64,000 nt of DNA from an uncultured Desulfobacterales bacterium (GTDB lineage Bacteria > Desulfobacterota > Desulfobulbia > Desulfobulbales > Desulfocapsaceae), in contig CALGIJ010000011.1 in NCBI GenBank assembly GCA_937915545.1, forward strand, positions 62,001-126,000, written 5' to 3'. The notes under the pieces were generated by a model. That model worked only from the letters and a program-made list of their open reading frames with translations, was not told where the DNA came from and did not search any database. Of this stretch, positions 1-6,914 are shown piece after piece. The stretch's first letter is position 1, and the number at the start of each line of letters is the position of its first letter. The translations under genes were made by a program, and so were the position numbers.

Positions 1-302
1 GCGGTGACCGCCAGGGCGATGTCGCCGTGACCGGTGATCATGATCACCGGCAACTCGGCGTCATGGGCGAGGACGTGGGCAAGAAACTGCAGGCCGTCCA
101 TGCCCGGCATCTTGATATCGCTGACGATGGCCGCGTACGCGCCACGCTTCAAGGTTTCCAGTGCCTCCACCGGGGCAGAGAAGGTGTCGACGTCATAGCC
201 GCCGAGGCTCAAGGTCTGGCCGATGGCCATGAGCAGGTAGGCGTCGTCATCGACCACCATGATTTTCGGACGTTTTCCTTCGTCGCTGGCTGTTGCGCTC
301 AT
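1..302 (-). CDS. Response regulator receiver domain protein, truncated by window edge (DctD/NtrC-like)
   Basis: Only the N-terminal 100 residues are in the window; the gene continues past position 1. They form a receiver domain: an acidic pair in MVVDDDAY near residues 15-19, the phospho-accepting Asp in IVSDIKMPG, and the conserved Thr in MITGHGDIALA. The phrase GHGDIALAV is typical of DctD/FixJ-type receivers, and DctD proteins go on to a sigma-54 AAA+ domain, but that part cannot be seen here. The ATG at 300-302 lies 37 bp after the stop of the histidine kinase on the same strand, so the two are probably a co-transcribed kinase/regulator pair. Confidence 0.85.
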   Translation of the reverse strand, partial: MSATASDEGKRPKIMVVDDDAYLLMAIGQTLSLGGYDVDTFSAPVEALETLKRGAYAAIVSDIKMPGMDGLQFLAHVLAHDAELPVIMITGHGDIALAVT

Positions 303-339
303 CTTTGCCGTCCTCGCTGCCGGCCCGCATGGGTGGAAT

Positions 340-1611
340 TTACGCTCCGCCCCCCTCGTGGGCGGGAAGATAGACGTTGAAACAGGCCCCCTGTCCGGGC
401 TGACTGTCGACCCTGATGAAGCCGCCAAAGCCGCGAACGATGCGGTCGACGATGGACAGACCGAGCCCCATGCCCGAGCCGGCCGAGCGGGTGGTGAAGA
501 AGGGGTCGAAGATCTTTTCCAGGTTGGCCTGGCTGATTCCCTCGCCATTGTCGCGCACCGCGATGAGCACATAGGGCTCTTCACGGAGCGACGCCGGGTT
601 GACCGAAGAGGTAACGCCGGTGGTGATGGTCAGGCGTGGCTCAGCGGTCTTACCCATGGAGAGGATGGCGTTCTGGATGAGGTTGAAGAAGACCTGCTCG
701 AACTTGACTTCCTGGCCCATGACCTCAATCGGCCGCTGCGTGTCCAACTCGAGGTAGAGCCCGATATCGGAAAGGGTCAGCTGCGACTCGAAAAAGTTGA
801 GGATGTCGAGGATGATGGCATTGATATTGACTGGCACCAGAGTGTCCTTGGCCTTGGAGGCGAAGCTCTTCAGGCTGTTGATGATGCTCGACGCCTTGTT
901 GACCCGGTCGATGATGATGCCCAGGTTCTCCTCGAGCATCTTGCGGTTGTGCTCCGGATCGGCCATGGCCTTGAGACAGTTGCGCGCGAGAAGGAGGATG
1001 GCGTTGAGCGGCTGCGTCAACTCGTGGCCGATGCCGGCAGCCATCTCGCCGAGGCTGGCGAGGCGCGCCGAGTGGGTCAGCTGATCCTGGACCTCGCGCA
1101 TGCGCGCCATCATCTTGTAGAAATCGCTCTTGTCGGAGGCGATGAACATATGCAGCACCCGCCCCGACTCGGTGACATAGGTCGAGCCCTTGAGAGTCAC
1201 CGGCACCGGCCGCCCCCCCTGGTCGATGAGGTTGGTCTCGAGAATCTGGAACTCCCCCTCGGCGAGGGCTTCGCGAATCATCAGACAGTCGCTGTCGTCC
1301 ACCAGGTCGATGAGGTTGAGCGGACGTGATCTATCAAGAGAGTAGCCAAGGCAGCGGGTGAACTCGTTGTTGCACTGCACCACGAAATAATCGCGATCGA
1401 GGAGGAAGAAGAGCTCATTGAGGCTGGTGAGGATCTTCTCGGTGAACTCCTTGCCCGCCTGCAGTTCCTCGTGTTTTTTCAGCACGCGGATGACCAGCTC
1501 GGTCTTCTGCTTTTCCAGCAGCTCCACCAGGCCGAGTTCAATGCCCTTTTCGTCGCGACCCTTGCGACCGCCTTTTTTCCCCGGGCCCACAGGCCCGCCG
1601 ATCTCTGTCAC
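340..1611 (-). CDS. PAS-domain sensor histidine kinase
   Basis: Sensor kinase that should phosphorylate the receiver protein directly downstream. After a basic, Gly/Lys-rich start and a helical stretch there is a PAS domain (about residues 60-165), then the HisKA dimerisation helix with the phospho-accepting His in GIGHELTQPLN, and a C-terminal HATPase domain with N-box NLIQNAI, G1 DNGEGI, F-box FDPFFTT and GMGLGLSIV. No membrane segment is visible, so it is probably cytoplasmic. The start is uncertain: GTG at 1611 has a GGAGAG ribosome site 5 bases upstream, while GTG at 1662 would add 17 residues but has no good site. The gene is divergent from the HTH regulator at 1882. Confidence 0.9.
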   Translation of the reverse strand: MTEIGGPVGPGKKGGRKGRDEKGIELGLVELLEKQKTELVIRVLKKHEELQAGKEFTEKILTSLNELFFLLDRDYFVVQCNNEFTRCLGYSLDRSRPLNLIDLVDDSDCLMIREALAEGEFQILETNLIDQGGRPVPVTLKGSTYVTESGRVLHMFIASDKSDFYKMMARMREVQDQLTHSARLASLGEMAAGIGHELTQPLNAILLLARNCLKAMADPEHNRKMLEENLGIIIDRVNKASSIINSLKSFASKAKDTLVPVNINAIILDILNFFESQLTLSDIGLYLELDTQRPIEVMGQEVKFEQVFFNLIQNAILSMGKTAEPRLTITTGVTSSVNPASLREEPYVLIAVRDNGEGISQANLEKIFDPFFTTRSAGSGMGLGLSIVDRIVRGFGGFIRVDSQPGQGACFNVYLPAHEGGGA

Positions 1612-1854
1612 CTTTTCTCTCCACCGCCAGGGTTTACCGGTAACGCCTGTCACCGATTCCACACATAGTCGATTTTCCCGGTAATTTCAATCGATTTGCC
1701 GCTTTTCCCGCGCCGCGTTCTCTTCGCCACCACTCCAACTCTTGCCACCTCCCCCTGCAAGCTTGCCCAAATCGGGTCGTCGGCCGCCGTCGAACATCAG
1801 GTAACATACCGTATTTTTTACATAGAGATATTTTTTTCATTTTCCGCCGCCTGC

Positions 1855-1870
1855 TGGCGCGGGAGTTGCG
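1855..1870 (+). promoter_or_regulatory. Possible sigma-54 promoter
   Basis: TGGCGCGGGAGTTGCG matches the -24/-12 pattern TGGCAC-N5-TTGCA at 9 of the 11 defined positions with correct spacing. It lies just before the HTH regulator, but a start site about 12 bases on would fall at the proposed ATG (1882) and remove its ribosome site. Either the real start is the ATG at 1960 or the match is chance. Confidence 0.25.
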
Positions 1871-1881
1871 AACAGGGGGGC

Positions 1882-2604
1882 ATGATGAAGACCAGGGCGG
1901 ACAGCACAGCCGCAACGACAGCAACCAAACCAGGCGTTCGAAAGACCTCGGCAACGACCATGACGGGTAAAACGGAAGACAGGGGAACCCCGGCATTACG
2001 CATCGAACAGGTGGCGCAGTTGTGTGGCGTCTCGGTGGCCCGCGTGCAGGGCTGGATCGACAAGAAACGGCTTGTCGCCATCGGCGGCAGGAACGAGCGC
2101 AAGGTGCGCCAGGATGACCTCGCCCGTTTCCTCATGCGTTTCAACATGCCGATCCCCGCCGGCATCCTTCCAGTCAACGCCAGAAAAGTGCTCTTCGTGG
2201 CGCCGGGGGAACGCGGCGCCCGAAGCGGAGCGAGGTTTTTCCGCAACTTTGCCGAGCATCTGCAACGTCGGGCCAATTGTTTCCTCGACTGCGTCACCTT
2301 CGGCAAAGGGGCCGAATACAAGATCCTCACCTTCCTCCCCGACCTCATCCTCGCCGACTGCGTCAACAGCTGCGAAGATACTCTGCACCTGCTGGAGTTC
2401 GTCGGCAATATCGGCGGCATGCGCACCGTGGCCCTGGTACGCCGCAACCTCGCGTTGGCGAAAAGGCAGCGACTGCTCACCGCCGGCGCTCACGCGGTGA
2501 TCGAGCGTCGTCTCTCCTGGGATGAACTGCAATCCTCTGTCATCAGGGTGCTCAACTCCCTGGGGGCGAGACAGCGCGGCGCGGTGAAGGCCGGGGGCGA
2601 ATAA
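1882..2604 (+). CDS. HTH (MerR/excisionase-like) regulator with degenerate receiver domain
   Basis: A 240-residue putative DNA-binding protein. After a Thr/Ala-rich leader, residues about 39-85 form a MerR/BldC-type winged helix (LRIEQVAQLCGVSVARVQGW ... RKVRQDDLARFL). Residues about 100-230 have the alternating strand-helix pattern of a receiver, with an Asp in LPDLILADC where the phospho-site would be. The usual acidic pair is replaced (KVLFVAPGE) and the conserved KP motif is missing, so phosphorylation is doubtful. ATG at 1882 follows an AGGGGGG stretch. The gene is 12 bp upstream of a Cache-type kinase, probably in one operon with it. Target and signal are unknown. Confidence 0.75.
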   Translation: MMKTRADSTAATTATKPGVRKTSATTMTGKTEDRGTPALRIEQVAQLCGVSVARVQGWIDKKRLVAIGGRNERKVRQDDLARFLMRFNMPIPAGILPVNARKVLFVAPGERGARSGARFFRNFAEHLQRRANCFLDCVTFGKGAEYKILTFLPDLILADCVNSCEDTLHLLEFVGNIGGMRTVALVRRNLALAKRQRLLTAGAHAVIERRLSWDELQSSVIRVLNSLGARQRGAVKAGGE

Positions 2605-2616
2605 GGAGGGGAGAGC

Positions 2617-4332
2617 ATGGAAATCGACAACTATCGCAAGATCCGCCTGCGGCTGACCACCATCTTCGTCGTCCTCATCACCGCCCCCCTGGCCATCCTC
2701 GTGGTGATGACCACCAACAGCCTGCGCGAGACGGCCATCGAAAAGATCGAGGTCTCCCTGGCGCGGCTCATCGAACACAAGATGGATGTGGTTTCCCTCT
2801 TTCTCAAGGAAAAGGAAGACCTGCTCCACATGATGGTCGGCATGTACCCCATATCCTACCTCGGCAAGCAGGAAAACCTCGACGATCTGTTCATCGCCGT
2901 CAACAAGACCGGTTCGATCGTCGACCTGCATGTCATCGACTCCTCGGGCAGGCAGCTGGCCTACACCGGCCCCTACGCCAGCAGTCTTGAGGGCAAGAAC
3001 TATTACGATGCGCCATGGTTCCAGCACGTGCTGATCAAGGGCAGCCACGTCAGCGACGTCTTCCTCGGCTTTCGCAACGTGCCGCACTTCGTCGTGGCGG
3101 TGGCCGACCCCCTCAAGACCTATATCCTCAGGGCGACGATCAACTCCGAGCAGTTCAACAAGCTGCTGCTCAGCACGCAGATCGGCCCCCATGGCGACTC
3201 CTTCATCGTCAACCGCGAAGGCCGGCTGCAGACGCCGAGCCGTGCCGGCATCACCGAGCTGAGCGACGAGGACAGGCGTCTGCTCGCCCCCCACGAAGGC
3301 ACGGCGGTTTTTCAGCGCCAGGAGGAGATTGTCTCAAAGACCTCGGAACTCGGCCAGCTTGACCTGCCCGGCGCCACCTCCATCGTCAAACGCCAGGAAA
3401 GCGTCGTCGCCACCCGCTGGGTCAAGGATGGCGAGTGGTGCATCATCGTCAAGGCGCTCATCGAGGACTCCCTCGATCCCTTCTATGCCCTGCGTAACAA
3501 GATCATCATGATCATTGTCTTCACCAGCACCATCTTCCTCGCCCTGGCCCTGCTCTTCATCAACTACCTGCTGCGCCGCATCGCCGAAGAAGACCGTCAG
3601 CGCGCCGAGCTCGGCCACCAGATGATGCAGATGGAGAAAATGGCCACCGTCGGCCGCCTTGCCGCCGGCATCGCCCACGAGATCAACAACCCCCTGCAGA
3701 TGATCACCAGCCAGGCCGGCTGGATCGGTGAACTGCTCCCGGAAGAAGACCGGGCGCAGGTGAAAAACATCACCGAATACGAGAAGGCGGTGGAACAGAT
3801 CAAGCACCACGTTCGCCGCGCCGGCACCATCACCCATCGCCTCCTCGGCTTCTCGCGCAAGATCTCCGCCGAACAGCAGAATGTCGATATCAACGAGCTG
3901 ATGGAGGAGACGGTATCCTTCATCGAGCGCGAGGCCCAATATAACAACGTCACCATCGTCCGCAACTACAGCCCCTCCCTGACAACCACCATGACCGACG
4001 GGCCGCAGCTGCAGCAAGTCTTCTTGAATCTCATCAACAACGCCATCGACGAGATCGGACCGGGCGGCGTCATCGAGCTGACCACCGCCATGGAGAAAGA
4101 AAAGAGCATACGCATCGACATCGCCGATAACGGCCACGGCATCAAGCCGGAGAACCTCAAAAAGATTTTTGACCCGTTCTTCACCACCAAGGCCCCTGGC
4201 AAGGGCACCGGCCTCGGATTGTATATCAGCTACGACATCGTCAAGAAACTTGGCGGCACGATCAGTGTCGCCAACAGAAACAGCGGAGGAGCGGTCTTCA
4301 CCATCGTCCTGCCGGTAATCGACCACGGCTAG
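2617..4332 (+). CDS. Membrane sensor histidine kinase with dCache-type extracytoplasmic domain
   Basis: A 571-residue kinase. Membrane segments lie at about 11-33 and 296-319 and enclose a roughly 250-residue periplasmic region of the Cache type (DLHVIDSSGRQLAYTGPY, NYYDAPWFQHV and SFIVNREGRL are typical). The cytoplasmic part has a HisKA helix with His354 in GIAHEINNPLQ and a HATPase domain (NLINNAIDE, DNGHGI, FDPFFTT, GTGLGLYIS). Cache domains usually bind small metabolites such as carboxylates or amino acids; the ligand here is unknown. ATG at 2617 is preceded by GGAGGGG. The single-domain response regulator 63 bp downstream is the likely partner. Confidence 0.93.
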   Translation: MEIDNYRKIRLRLTTIFVVLITAPLAILVVMTTNSLRETAIEKIEVSLARLIEHKMDVVSLFLKEKEDLLHMMVGMYPISYLGKQENLDDLFIAVNKTGSIVDLHVIDSSGRQLAYTGPYASSLEGKNYYDAPWFQHVLIKGSHVSDVFLGFRNVPHFVVAVADPLKTYILRATINSEQFNKLLLSTQIGPHGDSFIVNREGRLQTPSRAGITELSDEDRRLLAPHEGTAVFQRQEEIVSKTSELGQLDLPGATSIVKRQESVVATRWVKDGEWCIIVKALIEDSLDPFYALRNKIIMIIVFTSTIFLALALLFINYLLRRIAEEDRQRAELGHQMMQMEKMATVGRLAAGIAHEINNPLQMITSQAGWIGELLPEEDRAQVKNITEYEKAVEQIKHHVRRAGTITHRLLGFSRKISAEQQNVDINELMEETVSFIEREAQYNNVTIVRNYSPSLTTTMTDGPQLQQVFLNLINNAIDEIGPGGVIELTTAMEKEKSIRIDIADNGHGIKPENLKKIFDPFFTTKAPGKGTGLGLYISYDIVKKLGGTISVANRNSGGAVFTIVLPVIDHG

Positions 4333-4395
4333 ACGTCTGGCTGGCGGCCGGCCCTGCGCAAAGAGCAACCCACCACAAAAAAAGGGGAAAGAGCA

Positions 4396-4824
4396 ATGAG
4401 AGAATTCAATGTACTGGTCGTCGACGACGAAGAGGCGTTTCGCGAGCTGACCGCGAAACGCCTGGAAAAAAGGGGCCTGAAGGTCAAGACCGCCGAGAGC
4501 GGCGAAAAGGCCCTGGAGATTCTCGAGCACAGCTATACCGACGTCGTCCTCCTCGACGTCAAGATGCCCGGCATCGACGGCATCGAGACGCTGCGCCGTA
4601 TCCGCGCCATGAAGCCGCTGGTGGAAGTGGTGCTGCTCACCGGCCACGCCTCGGTGGATTCCGGAATCGAGGGCATGAAGCTGGGAGCCTTCGACTATCT
4701 CATGAAGCCCATCGATCTCGAACCGCTCCTCGAAAAGCTCACTGACGCCAACGAGAAGAAACGACTGCACCAGGAGAAAATTGAACAAGCAGAAATCAGG
4801 AGGAATATGTCGATGCCGTCGTAA
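4396..4824 (+). CDS. Single-domain response regulator
   Basis: A 142-residue receiver with all catalytic residues: Asp10/Asp11 in LVVDDE, phospho-acceptor Asp54 in LLDVKMPG, Thr82 in LLTGHAS and Lys104 in LMKPI. A short charged tail (KKRLHQEKIEQAEIRR) follows, with no DNA-binding or enzymatic output domain, so it probably acts by protein contact or within a phosphorelay. The ribosome site GGGGAAAGAG precedes the ATG. It sits between the Cache kinase and the TauE-like permease and is very similar in layout to the second receiver at 9496, with the same residue spacing. Confidence 0.93.
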   Translation: MREFNVLVVDDEEAFRELTAKRLEKRGLKVKTAESGEKALEILEHSYTDVVLLDVKMPGIDGIETLRRIRAMKPLVEVVLLTGHASVDSGIEGMKLGAFDYLMKPIDLEPLLEKLTDANEKKRLHQEKIEQAEIRRNMSMPS

Positions 4825-4892
4825 CGCTACCGCAAACGGTGCCCGGCGCAAACATGTTCCATCAATATCTTCATTTTCGAAAGGAGTGACAC

Positions 4893-6161
4893 ATGCGCTG
4901 TTTCAGAGAGTTTTACAACCTGCTGCTGCAGGGATCCCAGGCCCACGCCCGCTGGGAGCTGGAGATGTCGACCAACATCCTCAAGAGCCGCAAGCGTAAG
5001 GGGGTTCTCCTCCTCATGCTGCTGCCGGTGCTGGTCGGCGGCATCGCCATCGCCGCCGGAGACGGCTCCGGACTGCCCGCGGCGCTCGGCGGAAAATCCG
5101 CCTACATGCCCTCGCATTACACCAACCTCATCTTTTTCGCTTCAGTGTTCGTCGGCCTCTGTGCTGGGCTGATCACCGGCTGCATCGGCGCCGGCGGCGG
5201 CTTCATCATCGCTCCGGCCCTGATGAGCGCCGGGGTTAAAGGCATCCTCGCCGTCGGTACCGACCTCTTCCACATCTTCGCCAAGGCGATCATGGGCTCG
5301 GTGCTGCACCGCAAGCTCGGCAACATCTCCATCTCCCTGGCCATTTTCTTCCTCATCGGCTCGATTATCGGCGCCACCGTCGGCGGCATGCTCAACCGTT
5401 ACCTCTATGACCTCAACCCGGTGCTCAGCGACCTCTTCATCACCTCGGTCTATGTCTTCATCCTCGGCTTCCTCTCCTTCTACGCCCTGGCCGACTACTT
5501 CAAGGCCCGGCGCGGCGAGGCGGTCGGCAAGAAGCAGGCGGGCGAAGAGATCCCGCCCATGGGCCAGCGCATCCAGGCACTCAACATCCCGCCGATGCTG
5601 ACCTTCGACGAGGGCGTCACCCCCGGCGGTCGGAAGATCTCCGGTATCTTCCTCATCATCAGCGGCCTGATCGTCGGCCTGGCGGCCTCGATCATGGGCG
5701 TCGGCGGCGGCTTCCTGACCTTCCCGATGTTCGTCTACGGCCTCGGCGTCTCCTCGATGACCACCGTCGGCACCGATATCTTCCAGATCGTCTTCACCGC
5801 CGGCTACAGCGCCCTGAGCCAGTACGCCCTCTTCGGATTCGTCTTCTACACCCTGGCCATGGGCATGCTGCTCGGCTCGCTCATCGGCGTGCAGATCGGC
5901 TCACTGGTCACCAAGGTGGTTCCCGGCATCATGATCCGCGGCTTCTTCGCCATCGCCGTCACCGCCGGCTTCATCAACCGCTTCTTCGCCCTGCCCGAGA
6001 AACTGCAGAGCCTCGGCTACATCAACATCACCAAGGAGTTGGGCGGCATCCTCGGCATGGTCGGCAACACCCTGTTCTTCATCGCTATCGGGCTGTTCGC
6101 CATCTGGGTGTTCTATGCCTTCTTCAGCAATATTTCCAAACTGAAAACGGAGGGTCATTGA
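4893..6161 (+). CDS. TauE/SafE-family membrane permease
   Basis: A 422-residue integral membrane protein of the TauE/SafE (DUF81) family, which includes exporters of sulfite, sulfoacetate and other organic anions. It has the family's internal duplication: two glycine-rich repeats, TGCIGAGGGFIIAPALM in the first half and ASIMGVGGGFLTFPMFV in the second, each followed by a GTDLFHI/GTDIFQI motif. The N-terminal 45 residues are hydrophilic and cytoplasmic. AAGGAG lies 6 bases before the ATG. The stop is 1 base before the next start, so it is coupled to the membrane protein at 6163. The substrate cannot be told from sequence. Confidence 0.88.
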   Translation: MRCFREFYNLLLQGSQAHARWELEMSTNILKSRKRKGVLLLMLLPVLVGGIAIAAGDGSGLPAALGGKSAYMPSHYTNLIFFASVFVGLCAGLITGCIGAGGGFIIAPALMSAGVKGILAVGTDLFHIFAKAIMGSVLHRKLGNISISLAIFFLIGSIIGATVGGMLNRYLYDLNPVLSDLFITSVYVFILGFLSFYALADYFKARRGEAVGKKQAGEEIPPMGQRIQALNIPPMLTFDEGVTPGGRKISGIFLIISGLIVGLAASIMGVGGGFLTFPMFVYGLGVSSMTTVGTDIFQIVFTAGYSALSQYALFGFVFYTLAMGMLLGSLIGVQIGSLVTKVVPGIMIRGFFAIAVTAGFINRFFALPEKLQSLGYINITKELGGILGMVGNTLFFIAIGLFAIWVFYAFFSNISKLKTEGH

Positions 6162-6162
6162 T

Positions 6163-6852
6163 ATGAGTATGCAAGCCAAACTTAAAACCCGCGGTCTCAT
6201 CATGCTGGTGACCTTCTTTGTGCTCCTCGTGGTCATCTTCATGCCGGTCTTCCCCGGCAAGGTCAATGGCCTTGACTACATGGACAACCTCTTCAACATG
6301 ATCTCCAAGGGCTCCTCCTATTTCATCCCCGATTCGATGAAGAAGAGCGAGGCCTTCGCCGGCAAGGCCCTCGACCTCAAGGTCAAGGTCGACAACGAGG
6401 CCATGGCCGCCGAGGTCGCCAAACAGGTGACCCTGGGCGGCATGCAGGGTGCCGCCGCCGGTGCCGAGGTGACCATCAAGGGCGACGTCGCCCAGCTCCT
6501 CAAGGCGAGCCTCGTCGACGCCGACTTCCTCTTCAAGAACGAAGGCAAGCCGATCGCCGACAAGTATGGCTTCTCGGAGAAAAAGGCGGTCTATAACTGG
6601 CATGTCGTCTTCAAGAAAGTTTCCGCCGAACTCACCAAGGCAAAACGCTTCGACGACGCCAAGATCTTTGCCGACGTACAGAAGAAATCTCTCGAGCCGG
6701 CCTACAACTACTATGGCGTCAAGGCCGAAGGCTGGAAGGAGAATATCGGCCTGGTGGTCTTTGCTCTCGCCTTCTATGTCGTCTATACCTTATGGTACGG
6801 CTTCGGTCTGATGTATCTCTTCGAAGGCATGGGTCTGAAGATCGGCCATTGA
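6163..6852 (+). CDS. Conserved hypothetical membrane protein, partner of TauE-like permease
   Basis: A 229-residue protein of unknown function. One membrane segment lies at about 13-30 and one at about 190-215, leaving a central soluble domain of about 155 residues that should be periplasmic. That domain is rich in Lys, Ala and Asp, with a stretch (LDLKVKVDNEAMAAEVAKQV) that looks like an alternating strand-helix fold; no catalytic motif is seen. It starts 1 base after the permease stop, so translation is probably coupled and the two proteins may form a complex. A strong hairpin follows the gene at 6863. Confidence 0.7.
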   Translation: MSMQAKLKTRGLIMLVTFFVLLVVIFMPVFPGKVNGLDYMDNLFNMISKGSSYFIPDSMKKSEAFAGKALDLKVKVDNEAMAAEVAKQVTLGGMQGAAAGAEVTIKGDVAQLLKASLVDADFLFKNEGKPIADKYGFSEKKAVYNWHVVFKKVSAELTKAKRFDDAKIFADVQKKSLEPAYNYYGVKAEGWKENIGLVVFALAFYVVYTLWYGFGLMYLFEGMGLKIGH

Positions 6853-6862
6853 CAGCGGAAGT

Positions 6863-6899
6863 CGACGGGCGGAGGAGATGACCCCTCCTTCGCCCGTCG
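6863..6899 (+). promoter_or_regulatory. Strong intercistronic hairpin
   Basis: CGACGGGCG (6863-6871) pairs perfectly with CGCCCGTCG (6891-6899) and an inner GAGGAG/CTCCT helix extends it, giving about 15 base pairs around loop ATGACC. There is no T-run, so it is more likely a processing or partial-attenuation element between the membrane protein and the PEP-synthase-like gene than a full terminator. Confidence 0.5.
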
Positions 6900-6914
6900 C
6901 GGCAGGAGCAGGCC

